This document shows, in pieces, positions 1 to 7,906 of a stretch of DNA of 64,000 nt. The stretch comes from Spongiimicrobium salis (GTDB lineage: Bacteria; Bacteroidota; Bacteroidia; Flavobacteriales; Flavobacteriaceae). The notes beneath the pieces were generated by a model. The model was not told where the DNA came from and did no database searches. It saw only the letters and a list, made by a program, of their open reading frames with translations. Both the position numbers and the translations under genes were made by a program. Numbering within the stretch: the stretch's first letter is position 1; the number at the start of each line of letters is the position of its first letter. The stretch covers positions 62,001-126,000 of the forward strand of contig NZ_JBHEQA010000008.1 of NCBI RefSeq assembly GCF_043678055.1. The letters run 5' to 3'.

Positions 1-1105
1 AGTTGGTTTTGGCTTCCATGGCCGATACCGCTTCGTCCCTGGCCGATTGCAATTCTTTGTTCTTTGTTTGCAAAAGGTCATTGGTCTTTAATTTTATTTG
101 ATTGTTTCGATACAAAGAAACGGCTAAGAGCGATATAATCGTAAGGAATGCAGAAGTTAAGATAGCCGTGATTTCCGATCGGTTGACCGATTTACTCAAC
201 TCTTCAATTTCTTGTTCCTGACTCTTTATTTTTTTGTTCATTCGCGCAAACTGTATCCTATCTGCAGTTTTTACTTCAGTTTGCAGTTTCTCTATGGTGA
301 AAATTGAATCCTTGATCTTGAGCAAATTCCTGTTGTGTACCAAGGACTCATCAAACCTTTCCATTTTTTCATAGGTAGTGCCCAGCAATTCATTGATTTC
401 AAGAATCTCTTTAAAGAATAGGTTTTCATTGGCTATTTCTAGGGCACTCAAACCATTTTTTACACTTTCTTCATACTTTTCTTCTAGGAAATTCAGTCGT
501 GCCAATCCAATATATGCCTGGGTAGTGAGGTAGTGTTTTTCATAAATATCTTGGTTGACGACCAAGGAATTGAAGTTTTTATAGGCATTTTCGAACTTTT
601 CGATATTCATGAAAATATTCCCTTCTACCAATAATACTTTATTCAATAGGTTCCGATCATTGTTGATCTTAGCAGGTTCGCTGAGCATATAGAGTGCCTG
701 AAAATTTTGCCCTCTTCTATAGAGCAGTAAGGCTTCAATATATTTGTGAAAGGCAGATCCATAAGGAAATTCCAATTCTTTAAGGAGGGCAGCGGCTCTA
801 TCCCAATAGAATACGGCCTTTTCATCCCGGTTAAGATCTAGATTCAGCAATGAAAATGTATGATAGCAATCCACTAAGGCCTTTTCATCTTCATTTTCCT
901 CTGCTAGGGCAACTGCCTTTTCCAAAGATTCCTGAGCCAAAGTTATTTTATCCTGATGCCTGTAGGTTCGTACTTCTTGAAAGTAGTCATAGATGGTTTT
1001 GGAAGAGCTGTTGTCCGTCTGGCCATGAACAGTTTGAAAAATAGCGAGAACAAGCCCTAGTACTATAGCTTTTCCTTTACTTATATGTAAAAATGTAAAC
1101 TTCAA
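1..1105 (-). CDS. TPR-containing sensor histidine kinase, N-terminal part (cut by window edge)
   Basis: The reading frame stays open to base 1, so the kinase core lies outside the window. The visible 368 or so residues begin with a signal-peptide-like segment ending VHGQ. A helical region with TPR-like spacing follows, then one membrane helix (ITAILTSAFLTIISLLA, complement of about 121-180), then a charged linker ending ELQSARDEAVSAMEAKTN. That linker is the usual lead-in to the HisKA H-box (FLSxxxHE) in Bacteroidota TPR kinases. This suggests a periplasmic or surface TPR sensor with a cytoplasmic kinase. The only plausible start is TTG at 1105-1103, which overlaps the stop codon of gap (TTGA), so translation is probably coupled to gap. 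The kinase assignment rests on family knowledge because the catalytic domains are not visible. Confidence 0.75.
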   Translation of the reverse strand, partial: MKFTFLHISKGKAIVLGLVLAIFQTVHGQTDNSSSKTIYDYFQEVRTYRHQDKITLAQESLEKAVALAEENEDEKALVDCYHTFSLLNLDLNRDEKAVFYWDRAAALLKELEFPYGSAFHKYIEALLLYRRGQNFQALYMLSEPAKINNDRNLLNKVLLVEGNIFMNIEKFENAYKNFNSLVVNQDIYEKHYLTTQAYIGLARLNFLEEKYEESVKNGLSALEIANENLFFKEILEINELLGTTYEKMERFDESLVHNRNLLKIKDSIFTIEKLQTEVKTADRIQFARMNKKIKSQEQEIEELSKSVNRSEITAILTSAFLTIISLLAVSLYRNNQIKLKTNDLLQTKNKELQSARDEAVSAMEAKTN

Positions 1106-2112
1106 ATATAATTTTTAGTGATCAATAAATTCATAAGATCAATGATTCTACTGCTATATCCAGTTTCATTATCATACCAACCTATGATCTTGACCATTTT
1201 ACCTACAACTGATGTCATCTGAGAATCAAACGTACAAGAGTAATAACTATTGTTTATATCGATAGAAACTATGGGGTCTTCAGTGTAAAAAAGGATATTT
1301 TTAAGCTTTTTCTCCGAAATTTCCCGAAAAGTGCGGTTAATTTCTTCAATAGAGGTCTCTTTTTTGACGTTTAAAGTGATATCTGTTAAAGAACCGTTGG
1401 GTACCGGAACTCGAATACCACAACCTCCTATAACATCGCTTAAATCAGGAAAAATCTTGGTTAAGGCCTTGGCCGCACCTGTGGTGGTCGGAACAATGGA
1501 TTGTCCTGCAGCTCTCGCTCTACGAAGATCCCTATGAGGTTGATCATGCAGGCTTTGATCCGTAGTATAGGAATGGATAGTGGTAATATAAGCTTGCTCT
1601 ATGCCACAAAGATCTTGCATCACCTTGATCATAGGGGCGGCATTATTTGTAGTACAGGAGGCGTTGGATATAATAGTATCTTCCTCGGTCAGCGAATCTT
1701 CATTGATTCCCAAGACCACCATTTTGATATCATCATCCGTTGGAGGTACAGACAGAATAACTTTTTTTGCTCCATTGGCCAAGTGATGATTCAAAAGGGC
1801 TTTGGACTTAAATTTTCCCGTTGCCTCAACCACAATATCAACACCCTGATATCCCCAATCAATAGTTTCAGGGCTATCGTGATTTAGGAGGGGTATTGTA
1901 TCTCCATTGATGATGATTTCTTGGTCCCGATGTTCAATGGTCTCCTTAAAAACGCCATGGATACTGTCGTATTTTAAGAGATGGGATAAGGTGCGCGCAT
2001 CTGCCAAATCGTTGATAGCAACTACTTTTAAATGAGGATGTTTGTGCAATAAACGAAATAAGGTTCTTCCGATTCTACCAAAACCATTGATGCCTATGGT
2101 AACTTGTTTCAT
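1102..2112 (-). CDS. gap: Type I glyceraldehyde-3-phosphate dehydrogenase
   Basis: It interconverts glyceraldehyde 3-phosphate and 1,3-bisphosphoglycerate with NAD(H) in the cytoplasm. The NAD-binding GINGFGRIGR is at residues 7-16. The active-site NASCTTN with catalytic Cys is near residue 153, and the C-terminal WYDNETGYS signature is intact. The length (336 aa) is normal. The active-site context is SCTTNNAAP rather than the common SCTTNCLAP, and the preceding strand reads ILSVPPTDDD, so this may be a Bacteroidota-specific paralogue whose direction (glycolytic or gluconeogenic) cannot be read from sequence. It lies 96 bases after lipA and overlaps the TTG start of the kinase downstream. Confidence 0.93.
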   Translation of the reverse strand: MKQVTIGINGFGRIGRTLFRLLHKHPHLKVVAINDLADARTLSHLLKYDSIHGVFKETIEHRDQEIIINGDTIPLLNHDSPETIDWGYQGVDIVVEATGKFKSKALLNHHLANGAKKVILSVPPTDDDIKMVVLGINEDSLTEEDTIISNASCTTNNAAPMIKVMQDLCGIEQAYITTIHSYTTDQSLHDQPHRDLRRARAAGQSIVPTTTGAAKALTKIFPDLSDVIGGCGIRVPVPNGSLTDITLNVKKETSIEEINRTFREISEKKLKNILFYTEDPIVSIDINNSYYSCTFDSQMTSVVGKMVKIIGWYDNETGYSSRIIDLMNLLITKNYI

Positions 2113-2208
2113 GCTTGAGTTGGGTCTGTAAAATGAATAAAATACGTTTTGTGCTAACGTACTACGGCATTATTCTTGAAATTTGAATGCGAGTCATAAT
2201 GAATATTT

Positions 2209-3084
2209 TTAGTCGATATGCTTATGCGCTTTGTACGAAGAGCGTACCAACGCTCCACTTTCTACATGCCGAAATCCCATGTTCAATCCAATTTCCTCAT
2301 ATTTTTTAAACTGCTCGGGCGTAATGAATTCCTTTACGGGGAGATGTTTTTTTGAAGGTTGTAAATATTGGCCTATAGTGACCACATCCACATTGGCACT
2401 TCTAAGATCTTTCAATGTCTCAATTACTTCCTCTTCAAATTCACCCAGCCCTAACATGATGCCCGACTTCGTTCTTCTGGCTCCGTTGGCCTTTAAGTAG
2501 CGCAAGACTTCTAAACTTCGTTCATATTTGGCCTGTATGCGGACTTCCCGTGTAAGTCGTTTAACCGTTTCCATATTATGGGAAATTACTTCTGGAGCCA
2601 CGTCCAAAATACGATTGAGATGGGTGTGAATCCCCTGGAAGTCGGGAATCAAAGTTTCCAAAGTGGTATTTGGATTCATTCTCCTGATAGCCTTTACCGT
2701 TTCGGACCAAATAATGGATCCCATATCCTTAATATCATCCCGATCTACAGAAGTAACCACGGCATGTTTAATTCCCATGATCTTTATAGAACGCGCCACC
2801 TTTTCGGGCTCTTCCCAATCAATACTTTCAGGACGTCCCGTTTTTACTCCGCAGAAACCACAGGACCTTGTGCATATATTTCCTAAAATCATGAAAGTGG
2901 CAGTGCCCTCGCCCCAACATTCTCCCATATTTGGGCAGCTACCCGAAGTACAGATAGTATGCAGATTATATTTGTCCACAAGGCCTCTGAGTTGCGTATA
3001 TTTTTTCCCGGTAGGGAGTTTTACACGTAACCATTTGGGTTTTCCTTTAGGCGGATTCGCTTGATCTATAATTTTTGTGCTCAA
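2209..3084 (-). CDS. lipA: Lipoyl synthase
   Basis: Radical SAM enzyme that inserts two sulfurs into octanoyl groups on lipoyl domains. The auxiliary-cluster cysteines C45, C50 and C56 (CTSGSCPNMGEC), the SAM-cluster cysteines C71, C75 and C78 (CTRSCGFC) and the C-terminal RSSY motif are all present. At 291 aa it is full length. A perfect -7 box (complement of CAAATATA at 3099-3106) sits just upstream of the start, but I see no good -33 box. The ECF sigma gene at 3123-3692 is 38 bases upstream on the same strand, an arrangement I believe recurs in Flavobacteriaceae; lipA could therefore be expressed from its own promoter or by read-through. Confidence 0.96.
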   Translation of the reverse strand: MSTKIIDQANPPKGKPKWLRVKLPTGKKYTQLRGLVDKYNLHTICTSGSCPNMGECWGEGTATFMILGNICTRSCGFCGVKTGRPESIDWEEPEKVARSIKIMGIKHAVVTSVDRDDIKDMGSIIWSETVKAIRRMNPNTTLETLIPDFQGIHTHLNRILDVAPEVISHNMETVKRLTREVRIQAKYERSLEVLRYLKANGARRTKSGIMLGLGEFEEEVIETLKDLRSANVDVVTIGQYLQPSKKHLPVKEFITPEQFKKYEEIGLNMGFRHVESGALVRSSYKAHKHID

Positions 3085-3122
3085 AGTAAATTTTTATACA
3101 AATATACGAACAAAATAACTGG

Positions 3123-3692
3123 CTAATCTTTGTTTTTAATGACTTCGGCCAGTAACTTTTTGGCCCTTAGCAACTTTACTTTTACGTTGTTTACAGACTC
3201 ATTAAGCTCTTTGGATATTTCAGCATAAGTGAATTCATTAAAATACCTGAGATTGATCACCTGTTGATAATGCGGTTTCAGTTTCTTGATGTACAAAAGA
3301 AGGGTAGCCAAATTCTGTTCTGTTATCAAACGATCTTCAACACTTGGTGCATCGTCCAGAACTTTTTTGATGGCTTCATTATTTCCCGAGTCACTATTTT
3401 CCAGTACATTCTTTTTCTTTTTTCGAATAAGATCCACATGGATATTTTTTGAAATAGTGATCAGCCAAGTTTTAAAAGCATAAGAACTGTCATAAGAATC
3501 TATCTTGTCAAATGCTTTGGAAAAGGTTTGGATGGTAATGTCTTCTGCATCATTTTCATTTTTGGTCCGAATCAATTGAAATCCATATACGTCATTCCAA
3601 AAGGTATCCAAAAGGGAACTAAATGCAATCTGATTGCCCAGTTTCGCCTTTTCAATAATATGTTCCAATGATGTGTCTTCAGAATTGCCCAA
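3123..3692 (-). CDS. ECF-type RNA polymerase sigma factor (orphan)
   Basis: A 189-aa sigma-70 family protein. Region 2 is recognisable (AFSSLLDTFWNDVYGF, then AEDITIQTFSKAF and the FKTWLITISKN helix). Region 4 has the helix-turn-helix YQQVINLRYFNEFTYAEIS followed by VNNVKVKLLRAKKLL. A lysine-rich linker separates them. No anti-sigma gene is adjacent: the next gene upstream on this strand is the small Cys-rich membrane protein at 3737-3943, and downstream is lipA. Many Flavobacteriaceae carry such an ECF factor next to lipA; its regulon is unknown to me. Confidence 0.9.
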   Translation of the reverse strand: MGNSEDTSLEHIIEKAKLGNQIAFSSLLDTFWNDVYGFQLIRTKNENDAEDITIQTFSKAFDKIDSYDSSYAFKTWLITISKNIHVDLIRKKKKNVLENSDSGNNEAIKKVLDDAPSVEDRLITEQNLATLLLYIKKLKPHYQQVINLRYFNEFTYAEISKELNESVNNVKVKLLRAKKLLAEVIKNKD

Positions 3693-3736
3693 ACCCTATT
3701 TTTAAGAAGTAAATACCAAAAATTGCAAATACGAAA

Positions 3737-3943
3737 CTAGGCGTTGGTCACCGTATCGCGTTTGCAATCTTGTTCATCTGGCATTTTCCCACAGAAACCG
3801 CAGGCTTGCCCATCTTTATTTAAAAAAGGATTTTGACTGGCACAGGTGCCGGCAAATTTACCATCTTTTTTAGACCATATTTTAATAGCGATTCCTGCAA
3901 AAGCAAGTGCGAGTAATCCAATGGTCAGTAAAACTAATTTCAT
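3737..3943 (-). CDS. Small Cys-rich single-pass membrane protein, NqrM-like layout
   Basis: A 68-aa protein with one N-terminal membrane helix (residues about 3-21), a short basic stretch (KIWSKKDGK), then four cysteines at 34, 48, 51 and 60 in the pattern GTC, CGFC and DC. Homologues in Flavobacteriaceae are usually called membrane or secreted protein. The layout resembles NqrM (DUF539), the four-Cys membrane factor needed for maturation of Na+-translocating NADH:quinone reductase, which also has one helix followed by G-(S/T)-C and a Cys cluster. That likeness is my inference; the Cys spacing is not the textbook NqrM one. Two overlapping consensus -7 boxes (complements of CAAAGGTA at 3958-3965 and CAAAATTA at 3966-3973) lie just upstream. 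Confidence 0.8.
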   Translation of the reverse strand: MKLVLLTIGLLALAFAGIAIKIWSKKDGKFAGTCASQNPFLNKDGQACGFCGKMPDEQDCKRDTVTNA

Positions 3944-4016
3944 CTAAAATTTTTATGCAAAGGTACAAAATTAAATACCCTTTTCTATGAAATTGGAATT
4001 ACTTTAAGATTTCCAA

Positions 4017-4775
4017 TTAATAGGTGATATTCGCAACGATATTCTCCACAGATGGAGTCTCATTACCTCCTTTGGGTTCAATGGTAATGTACCCTATGGC
4101 ATTTTCAGCGTAGGGCAATGCCAATAACTTATCTTTGTCACCCGCTTCCCGAATGACACCGAGATTTACCATTTCACCATTGACCTCTGCCCACATCTGG
4201 AAACATTGATCTTCTGGAAGATTTGGCAATTTGCTTACATTGATATAAGATAGCTTTTTTACAGGGTTGATATACGCTACGGCCTTTAACTCTTTTGCTT
4301 TTTTGTTCCCTTTTACCGTATACCGTTTTGTTTGAGGATTGTTGAGTACAATAAATTGATTTCTAACATCTTCCAATTGCTCCCGCATATCTGCTTCAAG
4401 CGTTTTAATTTTGTTTGAAACAATTTTGTTTTCCTCTTGCAAATCTTGATTCTGATTCCAGAAAAAATAGGAAGCTGCAGCAAAGAGAAATGCAATGAAA
4501 CTTGCCGCTACTGCATACCGCAAAAATCGTCTGCGACCCTTGTTCTCCGCTTTTATTCTGCTCAAAATAGTGTCTTTAAGACCTTCAGGTGTCTTAATGG
4601 CGTGCATTTTGGCAAAAGTCTCTAGGTTTTCCTGCAGTTCATCATAGGTTTTTCTCACTTCCGGATACATCGCAATATACCGCTCAACCTGCAGGGTTTC
4701 TTCAGTACTGGTAGTGCCCAAAAGGTACTTTTCCAATAAATCCGTATCTAAAAATATGCGTATTTTTTCTTTCAT
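4017..4775 (-). CDS. Anti-sigma factor, RskA-like
   Basis: A 252-aa single-pass membrane protein. The cytoplasmic N-terminal part (residues 1-82, LDTDLLEKYLLGTTSTEE) matches the sigma-binding anti-sigma fold. It is followed by a membrane helix at about 86-106, a coiled coil (107-140) and a C-terminal extracytoplasmic RskA-type domain (CFQMWAEVNGEMVNLGVI). Its start codon overlaps the stop of the upstream sigma gene (ATGA), as expected for a sigma/anti-sigma pair made in fixed ratio. It should hold the partner sigma factor at the membrane until an envelope signal releases it; the signal cannot be deduced. Confidence 0.9.
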   Translation of the reverse strand: MKEKIRIFLDTDLLEKYLLGTTSTEETLQVERYIAMYPEVRKTYDELQENLETFAKMHAIKTPEGLKDTILSRIKAENKGRRRFLRYAVAASFIAFLFAAASYFFWNQNQDLQEENKIVSNKIKTLEADMREQLEDVRNQFIVLNNPQTKRYTVKGNKKAKELKAVAYINPVKKLSYINVSKLPNLPEDQCFQMWAEVNGEMVNLGVIREAGDKDKLLALPYAENAIGYITIEPKGGNETPSVENIVANITY

Positions 4776-5338
4776 AATAATAACGGTATTAAGAACAAGA
4801 ATAAAGCTGGTGTTCCATAAATCTTCTTTAATTCCCGGAGACCGATTTTCAATCTTGATTTGATCGTTCCCAAAGGAATATTGAGTTCATCACTCGCTTC
4901 CTGTTGCGTCATTCCCTGGAAAAATAGTGCGTCCAAGACAATTTGATACTTGGATTCTATTTTGTCCAAATTTTCCTTAACATCAATGAATTCGGGCCGA
5001 ATGCTATTGATACCTAAGTTATATACGTCCGAAACGTCAATTTGGATTTCTTTATCGGATTTTGTGTTTACACTTCTTAGCTTATCAATGGCCGTATTTC
5101 GGGTTATTCTAAAGAGCCAGGTAAACAGTTTTGCCTTAGTGGCATCGTAGGAATCCGATTTTTTCCAAATTTTCACGAAACTTTCCTGCAATACATCTTG
5201 GGCCAGATCTTCATTTCGAACTACTTTAAAGGCCACCCCATATAATGTGTCCCCATAGTGCTCGTATAACAAGGAAATTGCCTTCTCATCGCGTTCTTGG
5301 AGTAATTCTACAATATGCTTTTCAAGTAGTATGCTCAC
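4772..5338 (-). CDS. ECF-type RNA polymerase sigma factor, SigK-like, paired with RskA-like anti-sigma
   Basis: A 188-aa ECF sigma factor. Region 2 (ISLLYEHYGDTLYGVAFKVV, EDLAQDVLQESFVKIWK, FTWLFRITRN) and region 4 (VLDALFFQGMTQQEASDEL, LGTIKSRLKIGLRELKKI) are complete. It overlaps the anti-sigma gene by four bases. An oddity is the C-terminus, which ends in a hydrophobic run (ALFLFLIPLLL) after the last region-4 helix; either this is a real tail or it simply reflects the sequence needed for the ATGA overlap. The upstream 216 bases carry two long dyads (5411-5450 and 5473-5494) but no obvious housekeeping promoter, which fits autoregulation by an ECF-type promoter. Confidence 0.92.
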   Translation of the reverse strand: MSILLEKHIVELLQERDEKAISLLYEHYGDTLYGVAFKVVRNEDLAQDVLQESFVKIWKKSDSYDATKAKLFTWLFRITRNTAIDKLRSVNTKSDKEIQIDVSDVYNLGINSIRPEFIDVKENLDKIESKYQIVLDALFFQGMTQQEASDELNIPLGTIKSRLKIGLRELKKIYGTPALFLFLIPLLL

Positions 5339-5410
5339 TATATATCAGCTATATTAATAAAAAAAATCTTACATAACGTCCAAACCTCAAAATTGAAACG
5401 TATATAGGGT

Positions 5411-5450
5411 AAACGCTAAAATATAAAATTGATTGTTATACCTAGCGTTT
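5411..5450. repeat. Inverted repeat upstream of the ECF sigma gene
   Basis: AAACGCTA at 5411-5418 and TAGCGTTT at 5443-5450 are perfect 8-base complements separated by 24 bases. It lies 73 bases upstream of the sigma gene start and could be an operator or part of a structured leader. Function unknown. Confidence 0.5.
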
Positions 5451-5472
5451 CTTAAAGTTTAATTTAATATAG

Positions 5473-5494
5473 ATGTACAACTGGAATTGTACAT
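5473..5494. repeat. Perfect 8-6-8 palindrome between sigma operon and murB
   Basis: ATGTACAA (5473-5480), six-base spacer CTGGAA, then TTGTACAT (5487-5494). The symmetry and spacing suit a dimeric regulator or a short hairpin; no T-tract follows, so it is not a classical terminator. Confidence 0.5.
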
Positions 5495-5523
5495 TTAGTT
5501 TTGGTTAGTTTGGTTTGGTATAG

Positions 5524-5550
5524 CCCCTAATAATCTTGTATTGTTAGGGG
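5524..5550. terminator. Hairpin downstream of murB
   Basis: CCCCTAATAAT (5524-5534), loop CTTGT, ATTGTTAGGGG (5540-5550), an 11-bp stem with one wobble or mismatch. It begins just after the murB stop on the minus strand. The T-rich tail is on the plus side only, so it may act mainly as a 3'-end stabiliser for the murB message. Confidence 0.55.
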
Positions 5551-5554
5551 TTAT

Positions 5555-6568
5555 TTATATGATGTTTACTTCAGGGACAATGCTTATGCCAAAGGTTTTA
5601 TATACTTGTTCCACAATATTTTGGGAGAGATCCAAGATTTCTTGGCCACTTGCGTTTCCATAATTGACCAATACAAGGGCTTGATGTTTATGTACTCCCG
5701 CATCCCCAAATCGTTTTCCTTTAAAACCGCATTGTTCAATGAGCCATCCCGCGGGAATTTTATAGGTGCCATCTGATAACTCATAGTAAGGCGCCCCGTT
5801 ATTCTTTCTTATGAAAGTATCAAAAGCATCTTTGGAGAGCACGGGGTTTTTAAAAAAACTACCACTGTTGCCTAGAACTTTGGGGTCTGGGAGTTTCCGT
5901 TGACGTATTGCAATTACGGCATTGGATATATCTTTGATCGTTGGTTCCGCAATATTATGACTACGAAGCTCCTCTTGAATGGCACCATAAGAGGTATGCA
6001 AACTATGCTGGTTTTTAGACAAGACCAAATACACTGCAGTGATAACATATTTGCCTTTGCCCTCATTTTTAAAGAAAGAATCGCGATATCCAAATTGACA
6101 AGCCTCTTTGGAAAAGGTATGCATTTTTAAACTTTCCAATTCCAAGGCCTCGCAAGACACAAAGCAATCCTTGAGTTCTACTCCATAAGCTCCAATGTTT
6201 TGTATAGGGGCTGTTCCGGTATTTCCTGGAATAAGGGATAAGTTTTCCAAGCCTCCATAGGCGCGGTCTAAGGTCCATAGTACCATATGGTGCCAATTTT
6301 CCCCGGCCATGACTTTTAGGGTCACTTCCTCCGTATCTTCTTTAACAATTTCTATGCCTTTAATATTGATATAAATAACTAAAGCATCAATATCTTGGGT
6401 AAGCAACATATTACTTCCACCGCTAATAAAGAAGTGTCGCTCGTGCACTGCAGAGGACAGGGCTTTCTTTAAGGTGTCGATGCTAGTGACTTCGCAAAAA
6501 AAACGCGCTTTCACATCAATGCCAAATGTATTGTAGGGCTTTAGTGATATGTATTCTTCAATGACCAT
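5555..6568 (-). CDS. murB: UDP-N-acetylenolpyruvoylglucosamine reductase
   Basis: FAD enzyme that reduces UDP-GlcNAc-enolpyruvate to UDP-MurNAc with NADPH in peptidoglycan synthesis. The 337-aa length fits type I MurB. Motifs visible are KPYNTFGIDVKA near the N-terminus, the FAD-binding SGGSNMLL, the type I element GYRDSFFK, the catalytic-Ser region GNSGSFFKNP and the C-terminal AGWLIEQCGFKG and HKHQALVLVN. The start overlaps the aminotransferase stop by one base, so the two genes are co-transcribed. Confidence 0.96.
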   Translation of the reverse strand: MVIEEYISLKPYNTFGIDVKARFFCEVTSIDTLKKALSSAVHERHFFISGGSNMLLTQDIDALVIYINIKGIEIVKEDTEEVTLKVMAGENWHHMVLWTLDRAYGGLENLSLIPGNTGTAPIQNIGAYGVELKDCFVSCEALELESLKMHTFSKEACQFGYRDSFFKNEGKGKYVITAVYLVLSKNQHSLHTSYGAIQEELRSHNIAEPTIKDISNAVIAIRQRKLPDPKVLGNSGSFFKNPVLSKDAFDTFIRKNNGAPYYELSDGTYKIPAGWLIEQCGFKGKRFGDAGVHKHQALVLVNYGNASGQEILDLSQNIVEQVYKTFGISIVPEVNII

Positions 6569-7758
6569 CAGTTGTTGTATGATTTAAGCGCTTCAGCAAG
6601 AATATCCACAGCCTTGATCAGGCGCTCTTTATCCAGTACATAGGCAATGCGAATTTGATTTTTTCCCAGTCCGGGAGTGGCATAAAAACCAGCAGCCGGA
6701 GCTACCATAACCGTGGTTTTGTCTAGGCTAAACTCCTCCAGAAGCCATTGGGCAAAATGATCTGCATTTTCAACAGGGAGGGCTGCAATACAATAAAATG
6801 CACCTTGTGGTCTAGCCACTTGCACGCCTTCTATTTTTTCCAATGCCGAGATTAAGACATTTCGCCTTTCCACATATTCCTTCTTCACATCGTCAAAATA
6901 GTGCTGCGGGGTTTCCAAGGCAGCTTCACATGCTATTTGGGCATAGGTGGGAGGGGAGAGTCGCGCTTGGGCAAATTTTAAGGCCGTTGCAATAAGTTCT
7001 TTATTTCTGGAGACCAGACAACCAATTCTAGCGCCGCACATACTGTACCTTTTGGATACAGAATCTACAATAACGGCATGTTCTTCCAAACCAGCTTCCT
7101 GCAAAATGGAGTAATGTTCTTTCTCATCATAGGTAAATTCCCGATAGACTTCATCGGCAATCAAGAAAAGATCATGCTTTTTTACCAGATAGGCCAATTG
7201 TTGAATCTCTTCCTTACTATAGAGGTATCCCGTGGGGTTCCCGGGATTACAAATCAATATGGCTTTGGTTTTCGGAGAAATCAACTTTTCGAAAGCCTCA
7301 ATAGGAGGTAAGGCAAAATTATGGTCAATGTCCGAAACAACTGGGACTACTTTTACCCCGGCAGCCGTAGCAAAACCATTGTAGTTGGCATAGAAAGGTT
7401 CTGGTATGATTACCTCATTATCCGCATCTGCAATCGTACCCATTACAAAAGCCAATGCTTCCGAACCTCCTGTGGTGACAATAATATCTTCAGCTTCAAC
7501 CGCAATTTGATGTTTGGCGTAATACTGTGTTAATTTTTCACGGTATTCTTCGGAGCCTTCCGTTCGGCTATAGGCCAAAACATCCAGCGTATTGTTTTTT
7601 ACGGCATCCAAGGCAACTCGGGGTGTTTTTATATCGGGTTGACCAATATTCAAATGGATGACTTCCGTTCCTCTTTTTTTTGCCGCTTCGGCATAAGGAA
7701 CCAGTTTTCGAATAGGGGATTCGGGCATGGATAGCCCTTTTTGTGATATCGATGGCAT
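6568..7758 (-). CDS. Pyridoxal-phosphate aminotransferase, class I/II
   Basis: Fold-type I aminotransferase, 396 aa from the preferred ATG at 7758 (MPSISQKGLSM). An in-frame ATG 78 bases further upstream would add an unusual hydrophobic leader and is less likely. Seen: the N-terminal substrate segment LNIGQPDIKTP, the GGSEAL cofactor-phosphate region, NPGNPTG, the ADEVYREF segment with the PLP-contacting Asp and Tyr, VDSVSKRYSMCGARIG with the Schiff-base Lys, and the C-terminal RIAYV with substrate-binding Arg. This is the aspartate/aromatic aminotransferase-like group; exact substrate not readable. It heads the pair with murB. Confidence 0.9.
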   Translation of the reverse strand: MPSISQKGLSMPESPIRKLVPYAEAAKKRGTEVIHLNIGQPDIKTPRVALDAVKNNTLDVLAYSRTEGSEEYREKLTQYYAKHQIAVEAEDIIVTTGGSEALAFVMGTIADADNEVIIPEPFYANYNGFATAAGVKVVPVVSDIDHNFALPPIEAFEKLISPKTKAILICNPGNPTGYLYSKEEIQQLAYLVKKHDLFLIADEVYREFTYDEKEHYSILQEAGLEEHAVIVDSVSKRYSMCGARIGCLVSRNKELIATALKFAQARLSPPTYAQIACEAALETPQHYFDDVKKEYVERRNVLISALEKIEGVQVARPQGAFYCIAALPVENADHFAQWLLEEFSLDKTTVMVAPAAGFYATPGLGKNQIRIAYVLDKERLIKAVDILAEALKSYNN

Positions 7759-7906
7759 ATGCAAAATTTTGACAAAAATGGGAAATCCAAAGGAAGAAAA
7801 CAATACTCTAAAGTATTTAATTTGCGATGGAACCAATGTTAAACTCTTAGGAAAATTAAGGCATATTTTGTATATTGAGGAGTGATAACTTCTTAAAAGA
7901 TAGCGA

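Noticed and set aside
1501..1887. 128-codon plus-strand frame opposite gap
   Set aside because: Antisense to the conserved catalytic part of gap.
7759..7836. 26-codon N-terminal extension of the aminotransferase
   Set aside because: Adds a hydrophobic leader not expected in this cytoplasmic family; the ATG at 7758 gives the normal length.
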